Source: Methylobacterium sp. C25
GTDB lineage: Bacteria; Pseudomonadota; Alphaproteobacteria; Rhizobiales; Beijerinckiaceae
Direction: 5' to 3'
DNA length: 64,000 nucleotides
Assembly: GCF_021352225.1 (NCBI RefSeq)
Contig: NZ_JAAUVI010000005.1
Coordinates: 124,001 to 188,000, forward strand
This document shows, piece by piece, positions 35,747 to 44,846 of the stretch. The position numbers and the translations under genes were made by a program. The notes beneath the pieces were generated by a model that saw nothing but the letters and a program-made list of their open reading frames with translations, was not told where the DNA came from and did not search any database. Position 1 is the stretch's first letter; each line of letters starts with the position of its first letter.

Positions 35747-37903
35747 TCAGATCGACTGCAAAACAGATGCGGTGTCGCGAACCTTATTGAGCACGACGCC
35801 GAAGACGTGGGCTCGGCTGGCGTCGAGGGCATGGGCAGCCTCGGACAAGACCGCGGCTTCGGTCTCGCCCCACGCAGCGACCAGGAGCAATCCGTCCACA
35901 AGCCGACCCACTGCTCGGACGTCGGCGGAATCTTGCATTGCCGTGAGATCGAGGATGACGATGTCGTAAGACGTCGACAGTTCAGCGAGCAGCACGCTTG
36001 CCTGCCGCGAACTGATGATGTCGCTCGATTGGGCAATCGGCATCGTGAAGACCAATGGCAGCAGGTCCAGGTTCGGTAGCCGCGTCGCCAGAATCGCGTC
36101 CGCGTCGCGCTCGAGCGTCTCAACCAATCCAGCCGTGGCCGCGGGAGCGTTGGCGCGCGTGAGGTCGGCCGTCCGGAAATCGGCATCAACAAGGAGTGTG
36201 CGGTGATTAGCCTGGGCGTAGAGCGCAGCGAGGTTGAGCGCGATACTGCTTTTGCCCTCTCCCGACGCGGTCGAGACGATGCCAATCGTCGTCATCGTGC
36301 GGTTCTCGCGGGACGCGTCGATAGAGATCTTGGTGCGCCGTAGCGCCCGGCTGAAAGCCGAGAACGGCGCCTCGACCACCTCGAAGCCCATAGGGCGATC
36401 GCTCTTGCCGCCCTTCCCACCGGTCCGATTTTCCGCCACGAACGGCATCAGGCCCAGACAGTCGAGACGGGTTGCCTGGGAGACGTCCTGGGCCGTCCGC
36501 ACGGTTCGGTCGAGGCCCGCCCGCACCGTCGCAAACACCGTTCCACCGAGCAGGCCGAAAGCAGCACCGAGCGCGAGAAGCAAACCCGTCTTCGGGCTGC
36601 TTTTGCCGAGCGGGGCGCTAGCCGGCGCGACGATCCGAGCACTCGAAACTGGGAGCGTTTCCTTCTGTGAGGTCTCCGTCAGTTTCTCGAGCAGATTCTG
36701 ATACATCTTCCGGTAGCTCTCGGCTTGGGCCTCCATCTCGGACAGAACCACCTTCGACTGACGGCGCTTGTCCACGACGGCAACGAGCTTGCCGACCTCG
36801 CCCTCGAGGGCGCGCTCACGCTGCACGGAGATCTCGTAGTCACTGAGATAGGTCTGAGCGATCCGCTGCATCTCGGTTGCGATCTCGGCCTCGGCTTGGG
36901 TGGCATCAGCATGCGCCTTGACGACCGATGGATGGGTGGGGCCGTAGCGGTCTCGGAATTCGGCCTCCTTCGCGATGGCGTTCTGCTGCCGCTCGCGGAG
37001 ATTGGTAATGACTTGATTGTTGAGCGCCTCGCCCACCGATGCGCTGCCAGCGGCCGCACCGCCTACCGCACGCACTCGCGCTAGCCTCGCTGCCGATTGC
37101 GTTGTCTGTGCGCGCGCCGAGACGAGTTCGGTGTTCATCTCGCTGAGCTGTTGCTCGACGAGGAGATTGGTGCCGGCGGTGACGAGGCCGTTCTTGGACT
37201 TGAAGTCTTCGACGGCGCGCGCAGCGTCGTTCAGCGTCCCGCGCAGCTCTGTGATGCGCAGTTTCAGCCAGTCCACGCCCTGGCGGGCCCCTTGCGACTT
37301 CGCGTCGAATTGATCGCGCAGATAGGCGCTGGCGTAGGCGTTGGCGATCTGTGCGGCGAGGTCCGCGCGCGTCGACCAGGCAGAGATTTCGATGACATAG
37401 GATTGGCCGATGCGGCGCACGCCAACATGTTTGGCGAGGTTCGCGATCGTCCCGCGCAGGCGTTGCGCTTCGTCACGACCAGCGTCGGCTGAAGAAGACG
37501 CATCGGGTTGCGGATTCATGCGGCCGGGATCGGCCTGGAACTCATGGTCCGTGGCGAGTTTGAGATCCGCAACGACCCAGGCCGCCAAGCGCTCCGAGCG
37601 CAGGATTTCGACCTGGCTCTCGACCTGAGCGTTGTCGAGCGTGAGATCCAGCATGCCTGGCTCGAACCAGAGCAACTGTTGCTGCTTTTGCGGCTCGATG
37701 AGGAGCTGCACGCTCGCAACGTATGTAGGCGTGCTGAAGATACAAAAGACCGCTGCGGCCGCGACGCAAAGTCCGATTGCTCCGATGATCGTCCAGAGCG
37801 AGCGCCGCAAGGCAGTGCCGATTCCCCCTAGCGAAAAGGCCGCTCGGCGAGGTGAGGCATCGTTCTGCGCATCCGGCAAAAAGGCCGGGTTCAATCGAAG
37901 CAT
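35747..37903 (-). CDS. ExoP-like polysaccharide co-polymerase / BY-kinase-type protein
   Basis: 718-residue inner-membrane protein controlling chain length. Seen: Wzz domain with first TM segment (LWTIIGAIGLCVAAAAVFCIF) and YVASVQLLIEP, long periplasmic coiled coil, second TM (GLLLALGAAFGLLGGTVFA), then a cytosolic kinase-like domain with Walker A STASGEGKSS, Walker A' LLVDADFRTADLT and Walker B IVILDL. The C-terminus stops at ASVLQSI without the tyrosine-rich tail used for autophosphorylation in Wzc. ATG 37903 has GGGAAG upstream and is preferred over a TTG at 37939. Next to exoY-like gene on the same strand. Confidence 0.9.
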   Translation of the reverse strand: MLRLNPAFLPDAQNDASPRRAAFSLGGIGTALRRSLWTIIGAIGLCVAAAAVFCIFSTPTYVASVQLLIEPQKQQQLLWFEPGMLDLTLDNAQVESQVEILRSERLAAWVVADLKLATDHEFQADPGRMNPQPDASSSADAGRDEAQRLRGTIANLAKHVGVRRIGQSYVIEISAWSTRADLAAQIANAYASAYLRDQFDAKSQGARQGVDWLKLRITELRGTLNDAARAVEDFKSKNGLVTAGTNLLVEQQLSEMNTELVSARAQTTQSAARLARVRAVGGAAAGSASVGEALNNQVITNLRERQQNAIAKEAEFRDRYGPTHPSVVKAHADATQAEAEIATEMQRIAQTYLSDYEISVQRERALEGEVGKLVAVVDKRRQSKVVLSEMEAQAESYRKMYQNLLEKLTETSQKETLPVSSARIVAPASAPLGKSSPKTGLLLALGAAFGLLGGTVFATVRAGLDRTVRTAQDVSQATRLDCLGLMPFVAENRTGGKGGKSDRPMGFEVVEAPFSAFSRALRRTKISIDASRENRTMTTIGIVSTASGEGKSSIALNLAALYAQANHRTLLVDADFRTADLTRANAPAATAGLVETLERDADAILATRLPNLDLLPLVFTMPIAQSSDIISSRQASVLLAELSTSYDIVILDLTAMQDSADVRAVGRLVDGLLLVAAWGETEAAVLSEAAHALDASRAHVFGVVLNKVRDTASVLQSI

Positions 37904-37984
37904 GGCTCGACGACTTCCCGGCAGGGCGGCAGAAGCCAATGCGCCCCGCGCTGCCGACGCGAGGGCATCGTGCGCACAGGATCG

Positions 37985-38611
37985 TCAGTAGACGCCGCGA
38001 GAGCTGATGAGCGCCGGCACGGTTTTCAAAATGATCGCAAGGTCGCCAGTCATGGACCAATGGCGCACGTACTCTCGGTCCAACATGACCCGTTCGTCGT
38101 AGCTGGTGTCATTGCGCCCGCTGCATTGCCAGAGGCCCGTCAGGCCCGGCCTGACGGATTGGTATTCCGCGATGGCGCTGCCATAGCGTATCAGTTCCTG
38201 CGCAACGATCGGCCGTGGCCCGACGATGCTCATTTCGCCACGGATGATATTGAGCAACTGCGGAAGTTCATCGAGACTGGTTTCGCGCAGAATTTTGCCG
38301 AGCGGAGTCACGCGCGGGTCGTACTTCAGTTTGCGTGTTGCCTGCCACTCCAACATGGCGCCCGAGTCCATTGCGAGGTGCCGAACCAAAGCAGCATCGG
38401 CATCACGAACCATTGTCCTGAACTTGAAGCATGGGAATATTGCTCCGCCCTTGCCCACGCGGGGGTGACGGATGAAGACAGGGCGTCCTTCCATGATCAG
38501 GATTGCTGAAGCAACGATCAGCAAGAGTACGCTCAGTAAGATTAGGCTTGCCGCGGCGACGAATACGTCGAAGACTCGCTTCGCCACCGCTGCGTGGCTT
38601 GCTCCAGACAT
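37985..38611 (-). CDS. ExoY-like undecaprenyl-phosphate sugar-1-phosphate transferase (initiating enzyme)
   Basis: Polyisoprenyl-phosphate hexose-1-phosphate transferase that starts the repeat unit on the lipid carrier. Seen: one hydrophobic N-terminal helix after KRVFDVFVAAASLILLS, then PVFIRHPRVGKGG, FKFRTMVRDA, LRETSLDELPQLLNIIRGEMSIVGPRPI and RPGLTGLWQCSGRN, the full set of family motifs. ATG 38611 gives 208 residues; a GTG at 38755 would add 48 residues with no recognisable fold. 81 bp upstream of the exoP-like gene start. Confidence 0.92.
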   Translation of the reverse strand: MSGASHAAVAKRVFDVFVAAASLILLSVLLLIVASAILIMEGRPVFIRHPRVGKGGAIFPCFKFRTMVRDADAALVRHLAMDSGAMLEWQATRKLKYDPRVTPLGKILRETSLDELPQLLNIIRGEMSIVGPRPIVAQELIRYGSAIAEYQSVRPGLTGLWQCSGRNDTSYDERVMLDREYVRHWSMTGDLAIILKTVPALISSRGVY

Positions 38612-39473
38612 CCGATCGGATTGAACTTCGAGTGCACCGGATTCGCCTTGGGGAAGCTGCAGAGAAAGCTTGGGCAACTGACTTCTCCTCCGACAGGACG
38701 CTGTCTGCACACACTCGGCACCGAGTTCGATCGGATCGTGAACGATCCGCCTCACTCGTATTCAGTCGCTCCAAGAAAGTTGTTCGTTCGAACGACAGAA
38801 TTTCAAATGCTTGAAAGTGCAGATCCGAATGATCACAGTACCCGCATGAGGCTGGTCAGATGCCTCAAGCACTCAACGATTTGTTAACTATTCCCGGGTT
38901 GGTGCACTGCGGCAATGGCCGGGCCTGTCGGAAAAATCGCAGCTTCGTCAGGTTTTCCCCTAAGCTATGACCCCTGTGCTTGGCTTCCCGGCGCAGCTGC
39001 ATGAGCAGCAAGGCAGATGCAGTCTGCATCCCGCTCATCGGCGGGAGCTACTTACAGATTACCGCGCCCGCAACGCTGCAAATGCAGCCAGTAATCCATT
39101 GATTGAAAAATATACATGTTCGTAAGAAAATATCCGACTGAAGAAGTCGCGGGATGCGGGCGGCAAAAAATTTCATGAAGGCTTGGTTTTATAGATTTTG
39201 CCGGAAAAATAGGCGCATGAAAGCTAATTTTTTGACCAAATATGTAATATCCATGCTTGACCTCCGGTTTGCATTCTCGCAAGTTTGCAGTGCACCATTG
39301 TTTTGGTGCGTCTGCCACGGGACGGGTGCGAGAGGGCAGTCCCTACGGCTGGGTCATGATGCCATGGAATTATAATAGGTAAATAATCTTAGATTCGACT
39401 TGAGGAGCAGTGCCTCAAGATGCGTCGAACCTTATGAATAGCTCCGGATACACTGCCTCTGAGGAGTCCGATC
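38612..39473. other. Large regulatory gap between exoY-like and response regulator genes
   Basis: About 700-860 bp without a credible gene; markedly AT-rich at 39060-39420. Contains GATGCAG-T-CTGCATC palindrome at 39016-39030 and CGTTCGAACG at 38785-38794. Open frames here lack ribosome sites. It should hold the exoY-exoP promoter (minus) and the response regulator promoter (plus). Confidence 0.45.
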
Positions 39474-40154
39474 ATGCGGAACGTTACCGACGAGTGCATT
39501 CAGATTGTGATTGGCGACGGGCATCCGATGTTTGTCGACGGTATTCGCGCGCTGCTGCACAGCATCGAAACGCTGAGCATTGTTGCCGAAGTCTCCACGG
39601 GATCAGCCGCATACCGCAGTATCATGGAGTTCAGCCCACGCATTGCTATCCTCGATAGTGCAATGGCCGGCATGCGCGGACTTGCGATTCTCGATCAACT
39701 TCGCGCCGATGCCGAAGGAACGGCGATCATCATTCTCAGCGACTGCGAAGAAACCACTTATGTTCATCGTGTGCTGGCGACAGGCGTGCGCGGCTACTTG
39801 CTCAAGAGATCCACGGGCTCGAGCATCATCGAAGCCGTCCATGCCGTGAGCCGTGGAGGCCTCTACCTCGATCCTGCCGTCGCCGCACAGATCATCCCCA
39901 CCGGCGTCTTCGGCGTGTCGGGACCGGCGGGAGCTAAACCCGCAGTACGCGCACTGACGGAGCGGGAACGCGAGGTGCTACGCTTAATCGCGCTCGGGTT
40001 TACGAACAAGGAAGTTGCCGGCCGACTTGGTATCACGACCAAGTCCATCGAGACCTACAAAACACGAGCCACAGAGAAACTCGACATCCATAGCCGGGCC
40101 AAAATCGTGCAATACGCGATGGTTCAGGGGTGGCTCGAGAGTCCTCTTCCGTAA
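39474..40154 (+). CDS. NarL/FixJ-type response regulator with LuxR HTH domain
   Basis: 226-residue two-domain regulator. Receiver: phosphoacceptor Asp61 in AILDSAMAGMRG, SD switch region IIILSDCEE, and Lys in GYLLKRS. The acidic pocket reads GDGHP, so only Asp15 of the usual DD pair remains. C-terminal LuxR helix-turn-helix with LTEREREVLRLIALGFTNKEVAGRLGITTKSIETY. GAGGAG lies 7 bp before ATG. It is placed inside the exopolysaccharide locus and probably controls it; no histidine kinase gene is nearby. Confidence 0.9.
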   Translation: MRNVTDECIQIVIGDGHPMFVDGIRALLHSIETLSIVAEVSTGSAAYRSIMEFSPRIAILDSAMAGMRGLAILDQLRADAEGTAIIILSDCEETTYVHRVLATGVRGYLLKRSTGSSIIEAVHAVSRGGLYLDPAVAAQIIPTGVFGVSGPAGAKPAVRALTEREREVLRLIALGFTNKEVAGRLGITTKSIETYKTRATEKLDIHSRAKIVQYAMVQGWLESPLP

Positions 40155-40242
40155 GGCCGTGGGCATGCTCATTGCCTGACATCCAGTCGGACGCGGGCAC
40201 TGCGACTTCCAATATTGGGAGAAAGACGCGGTAGGTCCGCGC

Positions 40243-40554
40243 TTACGACTCGCGGCCGAACTGCTGCTTCCCCGACTGGATTTCCTTGCGGTCGGTGGAG
40301 CTTGTGCGCCGCAGGCGGCTATCGAGAAGAGCTCGCGCAACGACGCCAAGACCATAGCCGATCTGCAGGGCAACGATGGCAACGATGAAGGCAACGCCGA
40401 CCGGGTAGGCCGGAGCGACATCGGACGACACAAACAAGGTGCCGAGAACCAGGGAGATCACGACACCTAGGGCAATCGCCACAAGGCCGGAGACACGCGA
40501 AAACAGGCTGAGAATCGCACCCGCACCCAGGAGGCAAAGCCCGAAAATCACCAT
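40243..40554 (-). CDS. Hypothetical membrane protein (103 aa)
   Basis: Three hydrophobic segments (VIFGLCLLGAGAILSLF, GLVAIALGVVISLVLGTLF, VGVAFIVAIVALQIGYGLG) and a basic, Gln/Ser-rich tail. No family recognised. Lies alone between the response regulator and GT61 genes. Confidence 0.6.
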   Translation of the reverse strand: MVIFGLCLLGAGAILSLFSRVSGLVAIALGVVISLVLGTLFVSSDVAPAYPVGVAFIVAIVALQIGYGLGVVARALLDSRLRRTSSTDRKEIQSGKQQFGRES

Positions 40555-40758
40555 CGGCAGTTTGTCCCCTGGAAGACAGCCAGACGCTCACTCAGTCGTA
40601 TACGAAGAAATTCTTAAGTATTAGCTCCGGTTCCAGCGCTGCTGCCGGTCGGACCCATCCACTGAGAAAGCCGCCGGGTGAGCACCCTGGTTGTCTTCGA
40701 CAAGACAATGCTGTGGGCTGTGCTAGCTATGCGTTTAGGCACGCCCTCGCGAGAACGG

Positions 40759-41958
40759 TCACGACCCGAGGGCATTTAACACCGCGGCGGGATCGACCGA
40801 AAAATCCTGCCTTTCGTTCTCCGAGCCGCCCGACACGTGGGAATAGGCATGGTCGTGCAGGGACGCCATGTGCAGGTACGTGGTCTTGCGCGCGTTGGAA
40901 GGGAAGATCTCGACGACCCGCGCACCGGGCGCGGCCCAGACGATGTTCGTCAGCGCCGCGCCGTGCACCGACACAATCTCACGCGCGGCCATGAAGCGTG
41001 CGATCTGCTCCTCCGGGTTGTCCCTGTGTGCGGTGAAGGAGACGAAGCCGCGCTCGGTCAGCCGCGCGATCAAATCCGTCTCGCCGATCAGCCGGCGGAT
41101 GCGGGTGCCGGTGCGCGGCACGTAGAGTCTGGATGGCAGCGCCGCACCTCGATCCGGGAAAGCTTCGCGCAGCAGGCCGACCGCTTCCGGGTAGGCGTAG
41201 AAGTGCTCGACGGAGGCGGCGACCGGCTTGCAGAACAGGTATTGCTCTGGCGCGTAGGTCGCGAAGGGCCGCGCCTCCTCGAAGGCGATGGCAATGCCGA
41301 GCCTTTTCAGAATATTCGCGACTGCGTCGAGCAGCGGCAGATCGCGTTGCGCGATCACGGTGAGCGGCTTTCCAGCGAGACGCTCACGTTCGGCGAGCAG
41401 CATGTCGACGACCGGCAGGATGTGCTCGACGAGGAGATGGAAGTGGTTTTTCACTGGCGGGATCGCCCAGGCGGCGCCCCTCAACCGCACGCGCTTCAGC
41501 CGCGAAAATCCCGGGAACGCAATTCCCCAATTCACCTCGGTGCTTCCGTAGAAGGCGAGCAACCGCCCCGTCTCCGCATCCACCGGCAGCAGGTTGTGGC
41601 CCGGCACAATGACGCCCGGGACGAGTGAGGAGAGACGACGGACTTCCAGCGGCTCCAGCGGACCGAAGCGCGAGACGCCTCCCTCCGATGTATGGCCCGG
41701 ATGCCCAAGATGCCAGGTCGGCGCGTCGACGTTGGCGACGCTGAGCGCGCGGAATTCCTCGGCGTAGGGCGCCTGCGTCATCCGCGTTGGGATGCGGGTC
41801 TCGCTCAGCCAGTCGAAGCGTGAGGGAGGGCCGAGGATCGCGTGATAGCCGACAGCAGCGGTGAGCGCAGGGGCGGATCGTTCGAGCCGCAGCATAGCCT
41901 GCGTGAGATATAGCTTGGGATCGAGCGCCCTTTTCCACGCTGCCCGGCCACGTGCCAC
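40759..41958 (-). CDS. Glycosyltransferase family 61 protein
   Basis: 399-residue cytosolic transferase. Seen: WAIPPVKNHFHLLVEHILP with the His/Phe-rich family motif, RLYVPRTGTRIRRLIGE, and the DUF563 signature IVSVHGAALTNIVWAAPGARVVEIFP. GTG start at 41958; the gene is divergent from the following GT4. Adds a sugar branch or backbone residue of unknown type. Confidence 0.87.
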   Translation of the reverse strand: MARGRAAWKRALDPKLYLTQAMLRLERSAPALTAAVGYHAILGPPSRFDWLSETRIPTRMTQAPYAEEFRALSVANVDAPTWHLGHPGHTSEGGVSRFGPLEPLEVRRLSSLVPGVIVPGHNLLPVDAETGRLLAFYGSTEVNWGIAFPGFSRLKRVRLRGAAWAIPPVKNHFHLLVEHILPVVDMLLAERERLAGKPLTVIAQRDLPLLDAVANILKRLGIAIAFEEARPFATYAPEQYLFCKPVAASVEHFYAYPEAVGLLREAFPDRGAALPSRLYVPRTGTRIRRLIGETDLIARLTERGFVSFTAHRDNPEEQIARFMAAREIVSVHGAALTNIVWAAPGARVVEIFPSNARKTTYLHMASLHDHAYSHVSGGSENERQDFSVDPAAVLNALGS

Positions 41959-42031
41959 CCGACGCAGGCTCCCCGATCACTCGACTTGGCCGTATCCGGG
42001 CGGTTTATGGCATGGCGTGGGAGACCGGTCG

Positions 42032-43057
42032 ATGCACATTCTCTTCATCTGCCCGACGCGGGCCCGCTTCGATCTCGCGACGCCGGCGAGCGAAGGCCTG
42101 GGCGGCATCGAGAGCACGAACCTCGAACTGTGCCGGGCGCTCGCTCGGCGGGGCTACGCGGTCACGCTGCTGACCCGCACCGAGCGTGTCGTGGAGGCGG
42201 ACGGTGTCGTCAACCGGCCGCTGGAGGAACTGCGCGGCATCCGCGCTGACGTCGCCGTATCAAGCAACGAGCCGCGGCTGCTCGACGGTCTGGCGGGCAG
42301 CCCGCGGACGGTGCTCTGGATGCACAATCCGCTGCCCGTCGAGAAGGCCATGCGTCGGGGCTATCTTCTCCCCATTCTGCGGATTCGCCCTGACGCGGTC
42401 TTCGTCGGCGAGGTCGCCGAGCGCGCGGCGAGCCGCGTCTACCGGTTCCGCAGCCACTTGGTCATCCCGCACGGTCTCGGCGAGTCGTTTTGCAGCGCGC
42501 CGGTCGCCGATGGAGGGTCGCGGGACTTCGTCTTTGCCTCGCAGCAGCAGCGCGGGCTCGACCGGACCCTGCACGCCTGGAAGGCGTCGGGGGTGCATGG
42601 GGCGCTCGGCGGCACGCTTCGCGTATTCGGGACGGCCCGGGAGAGTTTGCGTCCCGCTGCTGCGCGCGCGCTCGGGCCTGGCGTGACGTTTCACCCGCGT
42701 CAGACCGCCGAGGCGCTGGCGCAAGCCTATCGTGGCTGTCGCGCCATGCTCTACCCGGGCGCGATCGACGAGACCTTCTGCCTCGCGGCGGCCGAGGCCC
42801 AGGCCATGGGCCTGCCCGTCGTCACCCTCGGGATCGGGGCGCTGTCCGAGCGGGTCCGGCACGGCATCGACGGGCTGATCGCGCGGGACGACCGGGAGTT
42901 CGCCCGCTTCGCCGCACTGCTCGCACGCGACGACGATCTGTGGCGCCACCTCCACGAGGGTGCCCTCCTCCAGCGATCGGCTCTGACCTGGGAGCGCGCC
43001 GCGTTGCTGTGGGACAGTCTGCTACTCGGAAACCGTGACGCTCCGGCCTCGCGGTGA
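42032..43057 (+). CDS. Glycosyltransferase family 4
   Basis: 341-residue GT-B enzyme. Seen: MHILFICPTRARFDLATPASEGLGGIES start split by the acceptor loop, a donor domain, and the late EX7E-like region YPGAIDETFCLAAAEAQAMGLPVV. ATG 42032 begins the fold; the frame is open upstream to 41861 into the GT61 promoter area. The stop overlaps a possible ATG (43057) of the next gene. Confidence 0.88.
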   Translation: MHILFICPTRARFDLATPASEGLGGIESTNLELCRALARRGYAVTLLTRTERVVEADGVVNRPLEELRGIRADVAVSSNEPRLLDGLAGSPRTVLWMHNPLPVEKAMRRGYLLPILRIRPDAVFVGEVAERAASRVYRFRSHLVIPHGLGESFCSAPVADGGSRDFVFASQQQRGLDRTLHAWKASGVHGALGGTLRVFGTARESLRPAAARALGPGVTFHPRQTAEALAQAYRGCRAMLYPGAIDETFCLAAAEAQAMGLPVVTLGIGALSERVRHGIDGLIARDDREFARFAALLARDDDLWRHLHEGALLQRSALTWERAALLWDSLLLGNRDAPASR

Positions 43058-43200
43058 TGGCCTCTCGTTCCAGGCGACGTATCCGTTGGACTGCGCTATG
43101 GGCTGAGGACGCGCAGGCGGCGCCCGTCCCGGTCGATCCGCCGCGTCCCGATTTTCCGTCCGCAGCGCCGAGGCGAGGCACCCGAGATCGTTTGGCGATC

Positions 43201-43974
43201 ATGAGCCGCAAACTGTCGTGCACCGTCATCACGATGAACGAGGAGGATCGGATCGAGCGATGCTTGGCCAGCGTCCGCGGCATCGCCGACGAGATCGTCG
43301 TCGTCGATTCGGGGAGTACCGACCGGACGCTCGAGATCGCGCGGGATTGCGGGGCGGTCTGCCACGTCAATGCGTGGCGGGGATACGGACAGCAGAAGCG
43401 CTTCGCGGAAGACGTGGCAGCGAACGACTGGATCCTGAACCTCGACGCCGACGAGTGGCTGACCGATGCGGCCCGCCAGGAGATCGCGGCGATCATGGGC
43501 AGTCCGCAGCCCGATCCCGAGATCCACGGCTACCGGTTCGATATCCGGCATGTCTATCCGGGCCGGTCCAAGCCGCGCCTGCTGGCCGACAGCCACAAAT
43601 ACATCAGGTTGTACGACAAGACACGCTGCCGGTTCCCCGACAGCGCCGTGTTCGACGAGATCAAGCTCGATGCCAGAAACACGGGCCGCATCCGAGGGCC
43701 CGTGCTCCACCAGTCGCTGAGATCGCTCTCGCATCTGATGAAGAAGAACGTCGCGTATTATCGACTGCAGACCACCGAGATCGACAAGGCTCCGAGCCTG
43801 CTCCTGCTCAGGATGGTCACGGAGCCTTTCACGGTCTTCTTCAAATACTACGTCCTGAAGAGGCACTTCACGGGCGGAGCCTATGGCTTGGCCGTCGCCT
43901 CGACGATCGCAGGGTTGCGGACCTACCGGTTGGCGTTGTTGCGCCGGAATGGGAAAAGCCGTGCCTCCGGCTGA
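43201..43974 (+). CDS. Glycosyltransferase family 2, WaaE/KdtX-like
   Basis: 257-residue GT-A enzyme. Seen: SCTVITMNEEDRIERCLASV, EIVVVDSGSTDRTLEIA, WILNLDADEWLT and a Tyr/Arg-rich C-terminal half, as in WaaE-type LPS/EPS glucosyltransferases. ATG 43201 gives the family's normal N-terminus. An upstream start at 43057 would overlap the previous stop and add a 48-residue Arg/Pro-rich stretch, which looks non-native. Confidence 0.88.
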   Translation: MSRKLSCTVITMNEEDRIERCLASVRGIADEIVVVDSGSTDRTLEIARDCGAVCHVNAWRGYGQQKRFAEDVAANDWILNLDADEWLTDAARQEIAAIMGSPQPDPEIHGYRFDIRHVYPGRSKPRLLADSHKYIRLYDKTRCRFPDSAVFDEIKLDARNTGRIRGPVLHQSLRSLSHLMKKNVAYYRLQTTEIDKAPSLLLLRMVTEPFTVFFKYYVLKRHFTGGAYGLAVASTIAGLRTYRLALLRRNGKSRASG

Positions 43975-44044
43975 CGCGGAAGATCCTGCAGACGCCGCGT
44001 TGCGACGCTCGCCGGGTCGAGGTTCAGCCGCCGATGGGCTCTTG

Positions 44045-44773
44045 ATGGACGACGCTGCATACCAAAAGCTTCTGCGCCGGAACCTGAAGAGGCATGCCCG
44101 CGTCGCTCGCTGGGACAGGCCGCTGCAGGGCCGTGCCGAGCGTGCCAAGGCCTGGCTGAACATGCTGTTCGCCGATCATGGCCTGTTCCGGCTGGCGTAC
44201 CTGAACGCGCATCCGGTCGGGACCGGCCGACTGTGGCGCTCTGCGCAGCCGACGCCGCGCCAGCTCGCGCGCTTCCACCGTGCCGGCATCCGCAGCGTGA
44301 TCTGCCTGCGCGGACAGCGGGAATACGGCTCCTGGCCCCTGGAGCGGGACGCCTGCCGCGACCTCGGCATCGACCTGCACGACGTGACCGTGCGCTCGCG
44401 CGAGGCACCGCAGGTCGAGACCGTATTGGAGCTCAAGCGGCTCTTCGAGACGATCCGCTATCCCGCATTGATCCACTGCAAGTCAGGCGCCGACCGTGCC
44501 GGGCTGGCGGCGGCCCTGTACCTGATCTTCCAGGAAAAGCGGCCCGTGCCCGAGGCCGCGCGACAGCTCTCGCTACGCTACGGCCATATGCGGAGCGCGA
44601 AGACCGGCATCCTTTATCGCTTCCTCTGCGCCTACTCGGACTACGACGCCCATACCCCGATCGCCTTCGAGGATTGGGTCGCCGAGGTCTACGACCCGCA
44701 GGCCTTGGCCGGCACCCAGAAGCCCCGCGGGCTGCAGGATTTCGTCGCCGACCACGTGTTGCATCGCGAGTGA
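44045..44773 (+). CDS. Tyrosine/dual-specificity protein phosphatase
   Basis: 242-residue cysteine phosphatase. Seen: P-loop HCKSGADRAG with nucleophile Cys145 and Arg151, preceded by RLWRSAQPTPRQLARFHRAGIRSVICLRG, the usual entry to DSP/PTP folds. Last gene of the exopolysaccharide locus, in the direction of GT4 and GT2 genes. In such loci phosphatases reverse BY-kinase or HPr-type phosphorylation, or act on lipid/sugar phosphates; the target here is unknown. Confidence 0.85.
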   Translation: MDDAAYQKLLRRNLKRHARVARWDRPLQGRAERAKAWLNMLFADHGLFRLAYLNAHPVGTGRLWRSAQPTPRQLARFHRAGIRSVICLRGQREYGSWPLERDACRDLGIDLHDVTVRSREAPQVETVLELKRLFETIRYPALIHCKSGADRAGLAAALYLIFQEKRPVPEAARQLSLRYGHMRSAKTGILYRFLCAYSDYDAHTPIAFEDWVAEVYDPQALAGTQKPRGLQDFVADHVLHRE

Positions 44774-44776
44774 CGG

Positions 44777-44802
44777 ACGCTCGCCGCCGAGGCGGCGAGC
44801 GT
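44777..44802. terminator. Bidirectional stem-loop between phosphatase and TRAP permease genes
   Basis: ACGCTCGCCGCC / GGCGGCGAGCGT, 12-bp perfect arms with a tiny loop (effectively a 10-bp stem with 6-nt loop), starting 3 bp after the phosphatase stop. Confidence 0.5.
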
Positions 44803-44846
44803 TGGATTGCCCCGAGGTCAGTTGTGGATCGTGGAGCGGTCACCCC

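Noticed and set aside
39052..39318. 88-codon minus-strand frame in the AT-rich gap before the response regulator
   Set aside because: No ribosome site, composition unlike genes of this genome, and it covers the probable promoter region.
40691..40708. TTGTCTT-CGAC-AAGACAA hairpin beyond the GT61 stop
   Set aside because: Only 7 bp of stem, 50 bp from the stop codon and no T-run; too weak to call a terminator.
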